Part shown: one piece after another, positions 48,406-55,333 of the stretch | Numbering within the stretch: the stretch's first letter is position 1 | Layout of the letters: each line of letters opens with the position of its first letter | Source of the DNA: Nitrospirillum amazonense | GTDB taxonomy: Bacteria; Pseudomonadota; Alphaproteobacteria; Azospirillales; Azospirillaceae | Length of the DNA stretch: 64,000 nucleotides | Reading direction: 5' to 3' | Assembly (NCBI RefSeq): GCF_007828045.1 | Contig: NZ_VITN01000007.1 | Span: 62,001 to 126,000 of the forward strand | Notes under the pieces: model-generated | Told to the model about the DNA's origin: nothing | The model's database searches: none | Seen by the model: the letters and a program-made list of their open reading frames with translations, nothing else | Position numbers and translations under genes: made by a program

Positions 48406-49266
48406 TTATCCGCCGACCAGCCGGTAGATCCGCCGCGCCGTCTCCCGGAACACGGCGTCCCGCTCCGCCTGGGTCCAGCCCGCGGCGATATCCTGGAACA
48501 CCGTCAGCCACGCCGGGTAGCCGCCGGCCAGGTCCACCACCGGCCAGTCGCCGCCGAACAGGCAGCGCCCGGCGCCGAAGCAGGCCAGGACATGGTCGAT
48601 GTAGGGCCGCACATCCTCCACCTGCCAGCCGTCCCACCGTGCCTGGGTGGTCAGGCCGGAGATTTTGCAGGCCAGGTTGGGGAAGCGCGCCAGCCGGACC
48701 AGGGCGTCGGCCCAGCCGTCGGCTTGGATGTCACCGCCGTGGGTGGCGATGTCGGGCTTGCCCAGGTGGTCCAGCACGGTGACGGCGCCCGGCACCGCCG
48801 CGTACAGATGGTCCAAGGCATGGGCCAGATCCGGCAGCTGCGGCGCGCGGGCGCAGATGTCCAGGCTGAACCCCGCCCTCGCCGCCCGCACCATGCCGTC
48901 CAGGTGGTCAGGGTCGGTGACGAAGGCCAGCGGTTCGTTCTGCACCGACCGGCGCACGCCCCGCACCAGGGCCCGTGTGGCCAGGGCGTCGATCGCGGCC
49001 TGCGCCCCCGCCCCCCGTTCCAAGGGCGCGAAGGCCACGATGCCGCCCACCGGCACGCGGTCCGCCAAGCCGGCGACCCAGTCGACCTCATCCAGCGCCT
49101 GGGCCGGATCGCAGTCCGCCTGCACGAACACCGCCTGCTCGATGGGCAATTCCATCGCCGCCCATTCCGCCGAGGTGTGCGGCCCGGCGATGGAAGGAAC
49201 ATGGGACAGCCAGTCGTAGCGCAGGCGCGCCGGATCCCAGAGATGCAGATGGGCGTCGATCAGCAT
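48406..49266 (-). CDS. Amidohydrolase-family L-fuconolactonase
   Basis: A 286-aa COG3618-type amidohydrolase. The metal-binding His6-x-His8 (IDAHLHLWD), a strand-end LDHLGKPDIA with His, and GGDWPVVDLAGGY with the catalytic Asp are all visible. The group contains L-fucono-1,5-lactonase, which hydrolyses the lactone made by the fucose dehydrogenase to L-fuconate. It lies 4 bp after the dehydratase gene. Position and family give a confident pathway assignment, though related lactonases for rhamnono- or galactonolactone look the same. Confidence 0.9.
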   Translation of the reverse strand: MLIDAHLHLWDPARLRYDWLSHVPSIAGPHTSAEWAAMELPIEQAVFVQADCDPAQALDEVDWVAGLADRVPVGGIVAFAPLERGAGAQAAIDALATRALVRGVRRSVQNEPLAFVTDPDHLDGMVRAARAGFSLDICARAPQLPDLAHALDHLYAAVPGAVTVLDHLGKPDIATHGGDIQADGWADALVRLARFPNLACKISGLTTQARWDGWQVEDVRPYIDHVLACFGAGRCLFGGDWPVVDLAGGYPAWLTVFQDIAAGWTQAERDAVFRETARRIYRLVGG

Positions 49267-49270
49267 GGGC

Positions 49271-50413
49271 TTACCCAGCCCGCGCCAGGCGAACTTGCGG
49301 CGGGGCGGCGCCCAGGTCGGCGCGGTCCAGGATGGCTGGCCGGCGCCAAACGCGCCGCGCCTCCTCGCTCAGCACCAGGCCGTGGCCCGGCGCCTCCCGG
49401 CCGTAAATGTAGCCGTCCTCCATGCGGTAGCTCTCCTCCACCAGATGGTCGAAGTTCTGGTAGGAGTATTCCAGCCACTCGACCTCCGGCAGGGCCAAGG
49501 CCATGTTGACGCCGACCTCCAGGAAGGAGTTGCCCAGCGTCACCGGCACCACCTTCTCCGCCGCCAGCCAACCGATGCGCATGACGTCGGTGACGTGGCC
49601 GTGGACGTTCAGCATGTCGGCCCCGCCCGCCTCGATCAGCGCGCGCTTGCCCGATACGTCCAAATATTCGCCGCTGTTGATCAGGGTGCGGCCGGCCGTT
49701 TGGCGCAGCAGGCGCAGGCCGTCGAAATCGTTGCGCTGGATGGGATCCTCCAGCCAGAAGATCTCGTGCCCGGCCTTGCGCATCAGCTCCAGGTTCAGGA
49801 TGGTCTGCTTGGGCGTCCAGGCCTCGTTGGCGTCCACCATCACGGTGGCGTCAGGCCCGACGGCCTGCTTCAGCAGGTCCAGGCGGTGGATGTCGCGCCC
49901 GATCTCCGGATGGCCCACCTTGATCTTGAAGGCGGTGAAGCCCTCGGAGGCCGCATGGGCGAACAGGTCCTGGAACGCCCCGTCGTCCAGGTGGAAATCC
50001 AGGCCGGAGGCATAGGCGCGCACCTTCTGCTTGCGGGCCCCCAGCAGCCGCCACAGCGGCAGGCCCACGGACTTGGCGAACAGATCCCAGACGGCCTGCT
50101 GCAACGCCTCCTCGAACGGCAGGGTGTAGCGCCGGGCGATGCCGCCGCGCGGCCGGGTCACCCGATGGGCCAGGGCGCCGGACTGCTGCCCCTCCAGCCC
50201 AGGCCACACCTCCGACTGGAAAACGCGGATGATCTCCGCCTCCTCCGGCAGGGGGAAGAACAGCGACTGGACGAATCCCAGGCCCGCCGAGCCATCGGAA
50301 CCGACCAGTTCCAGGGCTGCGACATGAACGTCATCGGTCCGGACTTGGCTATCCCCGATGACCCGATCTCGGGCAAACTGGAATCGTGTGATGCGGAAGT
50401 CGACGATCTGCAT
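49271..50413 (-). CDS. Enolase-superfamily sugar-acid dehydratase (probable L-fuconate dehydratase)
   Basis: A 380-aa enolase-superfamily enzyme (mandelate racemase-like). Metal ligands are Asp194 (VDANEAW), Glu222 (LEDP) and Glu249 (NSGEY), with the base motif Lys163-x-Lys165 (FKIKVG). On the opposite face the usual Asp-His dyad is not in standard form: the sixth strand reads NVHGHVTD (His271, His273) and the seventh reads LGNSF (Asn295) where His is usual. The protein is about 60 residues shorter than the characterised Xanthomonas L-fuconate dehydratase. Function is inferred from the neighbours: it is the first gene of the operon dehydratase / lactonase / MFS / hydrolase and is divergent from gntR. 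ATG 50413 is used; GTG 50419 is possible. Confidence 0.83.
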   Translation of the reverse strand: MQIVDFRITRFQFARDRVIGDSQVRTDDVHVAALELVGSDGSAGLGFVQSLFFPLPEEAEIIRVFQSEVWPGLEGQQSGALAHRVTRPRGGIARRYTLPFEEALQQAVWDLFAKSVGLPLWRLLGARKQKVRAYASGLDFHLDDGAFQDLFAHAASEGFTAFKIKVGHPEIGRDIHRLDLLKQAVGPDATVMVDANEAWTPKQTILNLELMRKAGHEIFWLEDPIQRNDFDGLRLLRQTAGRTLINSGEYLDVSGKRALIEAGGADMLNVHGHVTDVMRIGWLAAEKVVPVTLGNSFLEVGVNMALALPEVEWLEYSYQNFDHLVEESYRMEDGYIYGREAPGHGLVLSEEARRVWRRPAILDRADLGAAPPQVRLARAG

Positions 50414-50431
50414 TTTCACCGCTACACTCTA

Positions 50432-50458
50432 TTCAGATATCGATATCTGAAATATCAG
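50432..50458. promoter_or_regulatory. GntR operator candidate: perfect 20-bp palindrome plus overlapping half-site
   Basis: TTCAGATATC joined to its exact complement (50432-50451) lies between the divergent dehydratase and gntR genes, overlapped by TGAAATATCAG (50448-50458). The same 11 bases occur at 58088-58098 before the TonB receptor gene, and ATATCAG recurs at 51228-51234. It is the probable autoregulatory site of the GntR protein. Confidence 0.72.
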
Positions 50459-50472
50459 GACACGAATTAGAT

Positions 50473-51183
50473 ATGGCAGCGGCACGCAAAAAGCAAGCGG
50501 CAAACGCGGCGATCGAGGACACCGGCAGCGCCCCGGAGGGCAAGCGCCTGAGTGAGATCGCCTACAGCGCCATCCTGGAAGGGCTGTTCGCCCGCAAGGT
50601 GCCGGCCGGCGCCTTCGTGTCGCAGAATGACCTGGTGCAGCTGCTGGGCATCCCGGTGCAGCCCTTGCGCGACGCGCTACGCGTGCTGGAGGCGGAAGGG
50701 GTGCTGACCATCCATCCCCGCTCCGGCATCCAGTTCCTGAAGCCGGACTTCGAATTCGCCCGATCCACCTATCAGTTCCGCTCCATCATAGAGCGCGCGG
50801 CCGCCCGCACCTATGCGGAAACCGGCGACGCGGCCGAGATCGCGGCCCTGTTGGCCGACCACCAGGCGCTGATCGCCGCCATAGAGAAGGACGGCCTGAC
50901 CCCCACCCTGACCCAGACGCTGGAGGGGCTGGAGCAGCGCTTCCACGGCGCCATGATCGCCTGCCTGCGCAACCCGCTGATCGAGACGACGGCCCGCCGG
51001 CTGAAGAACTACGTCACCCTGATCCGGCTGGAACGGCTGATCACCCAGCCGCTGGCCCTGCGTACCCTGAATGAACATATCGAGGTGCTGCGGGCCTGCA
51101 CCGACCGCGACGGCGACCGGGCGGAGGCGGCGCTGACCGTGCACTTCCAGGCGGCCCTGCAACGCATCCTGGGCATGTTCTGA
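50473..51183 (+). CDS. GntR-family regulator, FadR/FCD subfamily, probable L-fucose pathway regulator
   Basis: A 236-aa GntR regulator. A charged N-terminal tail (about 1-25) precedes the winged HTH (about 26-92: LSEIAYSAILEGLFARKVPAG, DLVQLLGIPVQPLRDALRVLEAEG) and an all-helical FCD ligand domain (about 100-230) with EQRFHGAMIACLRNPLI and HIEVLRACTDRDGDRAEAAL. It sits in the middle of the fucose locus, divergent from the dehydratase operon and upstream of the FAH/AKR/SDR/LldD operon. A perfect palindrome lies before it, and related half-sites precede other genes. The inducer is presumably a pathway sugar acid. Confidence 0.92.
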   Translation: MAAARKKQAANAAIEDTGSAPEGKRLSEIAYSAILEGLFARKVPAGAFVSQNDLVQLLGIPVQPLRDALRVLEAEGVLTIHPRSGIQFLKPDFEFARSTYQFRSIIERAAARTYAETGDAAEIAALLADHQALIAAIEKDGLTPTLTQTLEGLEQRFHGAMIACLRNPLIETTARRLKNYVTLIRLERLITQPLALRTLNEHIEVLRACTDRDGDRAEAALTVHFQAALQRILGMF

Positions 51184-51201
51184 GTCGTTGGCCTCGCGCC
51201 G

Positions 51202-51234
51202 TTGACATATGAATTGACGTATCTAATATATCAG
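51202..51234 (+). promoter_or_regulatory. Promoter of the fucose oxidation operon with overlapping GntR half-site
   Basis: TTGACA (51202-51207), 16 bases, TAATAT (51224-51229), then ATATCAG (51228-51234), the half-site core also found at 50452-50458 and 58092-58098. It lies 37 bp before the FAH-type hydrolase gene. The promoter hexamers fit sigma-70 well, and a bound GntR protein would cover the -10 element. Confidence 0.6.
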
Positions 51235-51270
51235 TTGTGACTCAACCGTCTTCAACCGACTGGATACGTG

Positions 51271-52137
51271 ATGAAACTGGCCCGTTACGGCGCCCCCGGC
51301 CATGAACGCCCCGCCCTGCTGGATGCCCAGGGCGCCCCGCGCGACCTGACCGGCATCGTCGATGACATCGCCGGTGACGTGCTGACCAGCGCCGGCCTGG
51401 CGCGGCTGGCCGCCATCGATCCCGCCACGCTGCCAGCATTGCCGGCGGGCCAGCGCATCGGGCCGGCCGTCGGGCGCGTGGGCAAGATGATCTGCGTGGG
51501 CCTGAACTTCCGCGACCATGCGGCGGAATCCAACCTGCCCCTGCCCAGCCAGCCCATCATCTTCATGAAGGCCACCACCGCCATCTGCGGCCCCAACGAC
51601 GACGTCGTCATCCCCTACGGCTCGGTGAAAACGGATTGGGAGGTGGAGCTGGGCGTGGTCATCGGCGACACCGCCCGCCATGTGCCGCTGGAAAAGGCGC
51701 TGGACCACGTGGCCGGCTATGTCCTGATCAACGACCTGTCGGAACGCGAATTCCAGCTGGAGCACGGCGGCCAGTGGGTGAAGGGCAAGAGCTGCGACAC
51801 CTTCGGCCCCATCGGTCCCTTCCTGGCGACCAAGGACGACATCCCCGACCCGCAGGCCCTGAAGATGTGGCTGACGGTCAACGGCCACCGCTACCAGAAC
51901 GGCACCTCGGCGGAGATGGTGTTCGGCGTGGCCCACCTGGTCAGCTACATCAGCCGCTACATGACCTTGATGCCGGGTGACGTCATCAGTACGGGCACCC
52001 CCGCCGGCGTGGGCCTGGGCCAGACCCCGCCCACCTATCTCAAGCCCGGCGACGTGATCGAGCTGGGCATCGACGGCCTGGGCACGCAGCGCCAGCGCAC
52101 CGTGGCCTGGAGCGTGGCCCGGAACACGGTGGAATAG
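51271..52137 (+). CDS. Fumarylacetoacetate hydrolase family protein, probable 2,4-diketo-3-deoxy-L-fuconate hydrolase
   Basis: A 288-aa FAH-fold hydrolase. Metal ligands Glu124, Glu126 (WEVELGVVIG) and Asp155 (INDLSERE) are present. The lid His region (GLNFRDHAAES) and GTPAGVGLGQTPPTYLKPGD are typical of the acylpyruvase/UGL type. It would cleave 2,4-diketo-3-deoxy-L-fuconate to pyruvate and L-lactate, the last step before LldD. The ATG at 51271 is used; a GTG one codon earlier is possible. One base separates it from the next gene. Confidence 0.9.
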   Translation: MKLARYGAPGHERPALLDAQGAPRDLTGIVDDIAGDVLTSAGLARLAAIDPATLPALPAGQRIGPAVGRVGKMICVGLNFRDHAAESNLPLPSQPIIFMKATTAICGPNDDVVIPYGSVKTDWEVELGVVIGDTARHVPLEKALDHVAGYVLINDLSEREFQLEHGGQWVKGKSCDTFGPIGPFLATKDDIPDPQALKMWLTVNGHRYQNGTSAEMVFGVAHLVSYISRYMTLMPGDVISTGTPAGVGLGQTPPTYLKPGDVIELGIDGLGTQRQRTVAWSVARNTVE

Positions 52138-52138
52138 C

Positions 52139-53146
52139 ATGCCGTTCGACCCGTCATCGCTGGGTGCCCTCGGCTTCGGTGCGGCGTCCATCGGCAACCT
52201 CTACCGCGCCATGCCGGAGGAGAACGCCGAGGCTACCATCCGGTCGGCCCTGGACGCCGGCATCCGCTACCTGGACACGGCCCCGCATTATGGCTTCGGC
52301 CTGTCGGAGAAACGGCTGGGCCGCGCCCTGCCCGCCTTGGACCCGGAGGGGAAGCTCATCCTCTCCACCAAGGTCGGCCGGCGGCTGGATCCGGTGCCGG
52401 AGGCCGACCTGAGCCAGGTACGCCAGGGCTTCGTGTCGCCGGAACCGTTCGAGAGCCGCTTCGACTATTCCTACGACGCGGTCATGCGCTCCTATGAGGC
52501 CAGCCGGCGGCGGCTGGGGCGGGAGCGCATCGACATCCTTTATGTCCACGACATCGGCCGTTACGCCCACGGCGACCGCCATGCGGAGACGTTCCGCCAG
52601 TTCATGGCGGGCGGCTACCGCGCATTGCGGGAGTTGCGCGACGGCGGGGCCGTGGGCGCCATCGGCCTAGGCGTGAACGAGTGGGAGGTCTGCGTCGAAG
52701 CGCTGGCCCACGGCGATTACGACCTGATGCTGCTGGCCGGCCGCTACACCCTGCTGGACCAGTCGTCGCTGGACGTTTTCCTGCCGCTGTGCGCGCAACG
52801 GGGCGTCAGCATCATCATCGGCGGCCCCTACAACTCCGGCATCCTGGCCACCGGGGTGAAGGGCCCCGGCCCCATCAACTACCAGTACCAGCCGGCCCCG
52901 CCCGACATCGTGGCCCGCGTGGCCGCCATCGAGGCGGTGTGCGACGCCCACGGCGTGCCCCTCGCGGCGGCGGCCCTGCAATTCCCCCTGGCCCACGGTC
53001 AGGTGGCCTCCGTCATCCCGGGCATGGACAGTCCGCGTCAGGTGGAACGGGCCGTCAGCCTGATCCGCCACCCTATCCCCGCCGCCCTGTGGGCGGACCT
53101 GAAACAGCAGGGTCTGCTGCGCGCCGATGCGCCGGTGCCTGTTTAA
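52139..53146 (+). CDS. Aldo/keto reductase, probable L-fucose 1-dehydrogenase
   Basis: A 335-aa aldo/keto reductase with tetrad Asp46, Tyr51 (YLDTAPHYGFG), Lys78 (STK) and His137 (LYVHDIG). It resembles the D-threo-aldose/L-fucose 1-dehydrogenase group (also pyridoxal 4-dehydrogenase-like), which oxidises L-fucose at C1 to the lactone. GLSEKRLGRAL and YTLLDQSSLDVFLPLC are shared with that group. It starts one base after the FAH gene and is followed by a 109-bp gap with a stable hairpin, then the SDR gene. Confidence 0.88.
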   Translation: MPFDPSSLGALGFGAASIGNLYRAMPEENAEATIRSALDAGIRYLDTAPHYGFGLSEKRLGRALPALDPEGKLILSTKVGRRLDPVPEADLSQVRQGFVSPEPFESRFDYSYDAVMRSYEASRRRLGRERIDILYVHDIGRYAHGDRHAETFRQFMAGGYRALRELRDGGAVGAIGLGVNEWEVCVEALAHGDYDLMLLAGRYTLLDQSSLDVFLPLCAQRGVSIIIGGPYNSGILATGVKGPGPINYQYQPAPPDIVARVAAIEAVCDAHGVPLAAAALQFPLAHGQVASVIPGMDSPRQVERAVSLIRHPIPAALWADLKQQGLLRADAPVPV

Positions 53147-53208
53147 CCGTGCCGCTCCAGTCCGCTGACACTTCCCCGCAAAACTGCGGCGGATACGGTC
53201 GCACCCTG

Positions 53209-53231
53209 CGGCGGCATGAAACATGCCGCCG
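53209..53231 (+). other. Stable hairpin inside the fucose oxidation operon
   Basis: A ten-pair perfect stem (CGGCGGCATG with its complement) and a three-base loop lie between the aldo/keto reductase and SDR genes. There is no T tract, so it is more likely a processing or stability element than a terminator. Confidence 0.5.
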
Positions 53232-53255
53232 GTATCACCTGAAGGAAACACCATC

Positions 53256-53987
53256 ATGGGACGCCTTGAAGGCAAGACCGCCATCGTCACCGCCGCCGGC
53301 CAGGGCATCGGCCGCTCCAGCGCTGAGCTGTTCGCCCGCGAGGGCGCGCGGGTCATCGCGCTGGACATCAACCCCGAAACGCTGGCCAGCATGACAGGCG
53401 TAGAGACCCGCACCCTGAACCTGCTGGACGGCGCGGCCATCCAGGCACTGGCCGAAGATATCGGCGGCATCGACGTGCTGTTCAACTGCGCCGGCTATGT
53501 CCACGCCGGCACGCTGGCCACGACGGCGGAAAAGGACCTGGACTTCTCCTACGACCTGAACGTCAAGGCGGCCTTCCGCATGATCCAAGCCTTCCTGCCC
53601 GGCATGATCGCGCGCGGCGGCGGCTCCATCGTCAACATGTCGTCGGTGGCGGGCTCGGTCCTGGGCGTGGCCAACCGCTTCGCCTACGGCGTGACCAAGG
53701 CCGCCGTCATCGGCCTGACCAAATCGGTCGCCGTGGACTTCGTGGGCTGGAACATCCGCTGCAACGCCATCTGCCCCGGCACGGTGCAGTCGCCCTCGCT
53801 GGATGAGCGGCTGGCCGCGACGGGCGATGCCGACGCCGCCCGGGCCGCCTTCGTCGCCCGCCAGCCCATGGGACGCATCGGCCGGCCGGAGGAGATCGCG
53901 GAACTGGCGCTCTATCTCGCGTCCGACCTTTCCTCTTACACTACCGGCACGATCAACGTCATCGACGGCGGCTGGTCGAACGCCTGA
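53256..53987 (+). CDS. SDR oxidoreductase, probable 2-keto-3-deoxy-L-fuconate dehydrogenase
   Basis: A 243-aa short-chain dehydrogenase. TAAGQGIGR near residue 12, NCAG near 77, catalytic Ser130 (NMSS), Tyr144 and Lys148 (YGVTK) are present, and the C-terminus [10 protein letters not shown] is typical of the group. The closest characterised type is the Xanthomonas 2-keto-3-deoxy-L-fuconate 4-dehydrogenase, also like human BDH2. It would oxidise C4 before the FAH-type cleavage. ATG 53256 follows AAGGA; an upstream in-frame ATG at 53223 lies in the hairpin and is rejected. Confidence 0.9.
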   Translation: MGRLEGKTAIVTAAGQGIGRSSAELFAREGARVIALDINPETLASMTGVETRTLNLLDGAAIQALAEDIGGIDVLFNCAGYVHAGTLATTAEKDLDFSYDLNVKAAFRMIQAFLPGMIARGGGSIVNMSSVAGSVLGVANRFAYGVTKAAVIGLTKSVAVDFVGWNIRCNAICPGTVQSPSLDERLAATGDADAARAAFVARQPMGRIGRPEEIAELALYLASDLSSYTTGTINVIDGGWSNA

Positions 53988-54019
53988 GATATGGGACCAG
54001 GGGAATAGGAACGCGCGGC

Positions 54020-55150
54020 ATGATCATCTCGTCTCCACGGGATTTCCGGAAGGCGGCCGAGCGCCGCCTTCCACGGTTTCTGTTCGACTATGCCGACGGC
54101 GGTGCCGGGACGGAGCAGACGATGCGCCGCAACGTCGACGACCTCGCCGACCTGGCGCTGCGCCAGCGCGTGCTGAAGAACGTGGCCGACATCACGCTGG
54201 GCACCCGCCTGTTCGGACAGGACCTCGCCATGCCCGTGGCCCTGGGGCCTGTGGGCATCGCCGGTATGTTCCGCCGGCGGGGGGAGGTGCAGGCGGCCCG
54301 CGCCGCCAACCAGGCGGGCCTGCCCTTCTGCCTGTCCACCGTCTCCATCTGCTCATTGGCGGAGGTGGCGGCGGGCACGGATGGGCCGCCGTGGTTCCAA
54401 CTCTACGTCATCCGCGACCGCGGCTTCATGCGCGAGTTGCTGGCCAACGCCAAGGCGCTGGGGGCCAAGGCCCTGGTGTTCACGGTGGACATGCCGGTGC
54501 CCGGCACCCGCTACCGCGACGCCCATTCCGGCATGTCCGGCCCCAACGCGCCGCTGCGCCGCATGCTCCAGGCTGTGGCCAAGCCCGCCTGGGCCTGGGA
54601 CGTGGGCGTACATGGCCGCCCCCATCGGCTGGGCAACCTGGAACCGGTGCTGGGCGACAAGAGCGGCCTGAACGACTATATGGGCTGGCTGGGCTCCAAC
54701 TTCGACCCGTCCATCTGCTGGCAGGACCTGGAGTGGATCCGCCAGGGCTGGGACGGCCCCCTGATCATCAAGGGCATCCTGGATCCCGACGACGCCCGCG
54801 CGGCCGCCGACATCGGCGCCGACGGCATCGTCGTCTCCAACCACGGCGGCCGGCAACTGGACGGTGTGCTGTCCTCGGCCAAGGCCCTGCCCGCCATCGC
54901 CGATGCGGTGGGCGACCGCCTGACCGTGCTGGCCGACGGCGGCGTCCGCTCCGGCCTGGACGTGGTGCGCATGCTGGCCCTGGGCGCCAAGGGCGTCCTG
55001 CTGGGCCGCGCCTGGCTCTACGCCATGGCCGCGCGCGGCGAGGCCGGCGTCACCCAGTTGCTGGAGATCTACGCCAAGGAAATGAAGGTCGCCATGGCGC
55101 TGACCGGCGTGCGCGGCGTGGGGGAGATCGACCGGTCGATCCTGGCGTGA
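54020..55150 (+). CDS. lldD: FMN-dependent L-lactate dehydrogenase
   Basis: A 376-aa FMN-dependent alpha-hydroxy acid dehydrogenase of the membrane-associated LldD type, oxidising L-lactate to pyruvate and passing electrons to the respiratory chain. The catalytic His is His275 ([10 protein letters not shown]), the same position as in E. coli Lld[32 protein letters not shown] and [20 protein letters not shown] are family hallmarks. It lies 32 bp after the SDR. Its presence supports a pathway yielding pyruvate plus L-lactate from L-fucose. Confidence 0.94.
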   Translation: MIISSPRDFRKAAERRLPRFLFDYADGGAGTEQTMRRNVDDLADLALRQRVLKNVADITLGTRLFGQDLAMPVALGPVGIAGMFRRRGEVQAARAANQAGLPFCLSTVSICSLAEVAAGTDGPPWFQLYVIRDRGFMRELLANAKALGAKALVFTVDMPVPGTRYRDAHSGMSGPNAPLRRMLQAVAKPAWAWDVGVHGRPHRLGNLEPVLGDKSGLNDYMGWLGSNFDPSICWQDLEWIRQGWDGPLIIKGILDPDDARAAADIGADGIVVSNHGGRQLDGVLSSAKALPAIADAVGDRLTVLADGGVRSGLDVVRMLALGAKGVLLGRAWLYAMAARGEAGVTQLLEIYAKEMKVAMALTGVRGVGEIDRSILA

Positions 55151-55240
55151 CAGGATTCCTTTTTCCATCACGGAACGGGGCGGTCCGGATTGAACCGTCC
55201 CGTTCAAGCAGCGTGCGTGATATCGACGCCGGCCCTCCCC

Positions 55241-55274
55241 CCAAAAAGAACCCCATCCCGTTTCCGGGATGGGG
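55241..55274 (-). terminator. Intrinsic terminator of the minus-strand TonB receptor gene
   Basis: A ten-pair perfect stem (CCCCATCCCG 55251-55260, loop TTTC, complement 55265-55274). On the minus strand it is followed by TTCTTTTT. It lies 60 bp beyond the receptor stop at 55334. A second imperfect stem near 55177-55210 lies after lldD without a T tract. Confidence 0.82.
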
Positions 55275-55333
55275 GGTGGGAGGTGGGGGAAAGGCCCCCC
55301 GATCCGCAGAAGACCGGATGAGAGATCGGGACC

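Noticed and set aside
55177-55210. Stem GAACGGGGCGGT / ACCGTCCCGTTC as terminator of lldD
   Set aside because: The stem is real with one G-U pair, but no T tract follows on either strand, so it was mentioned only in passing.
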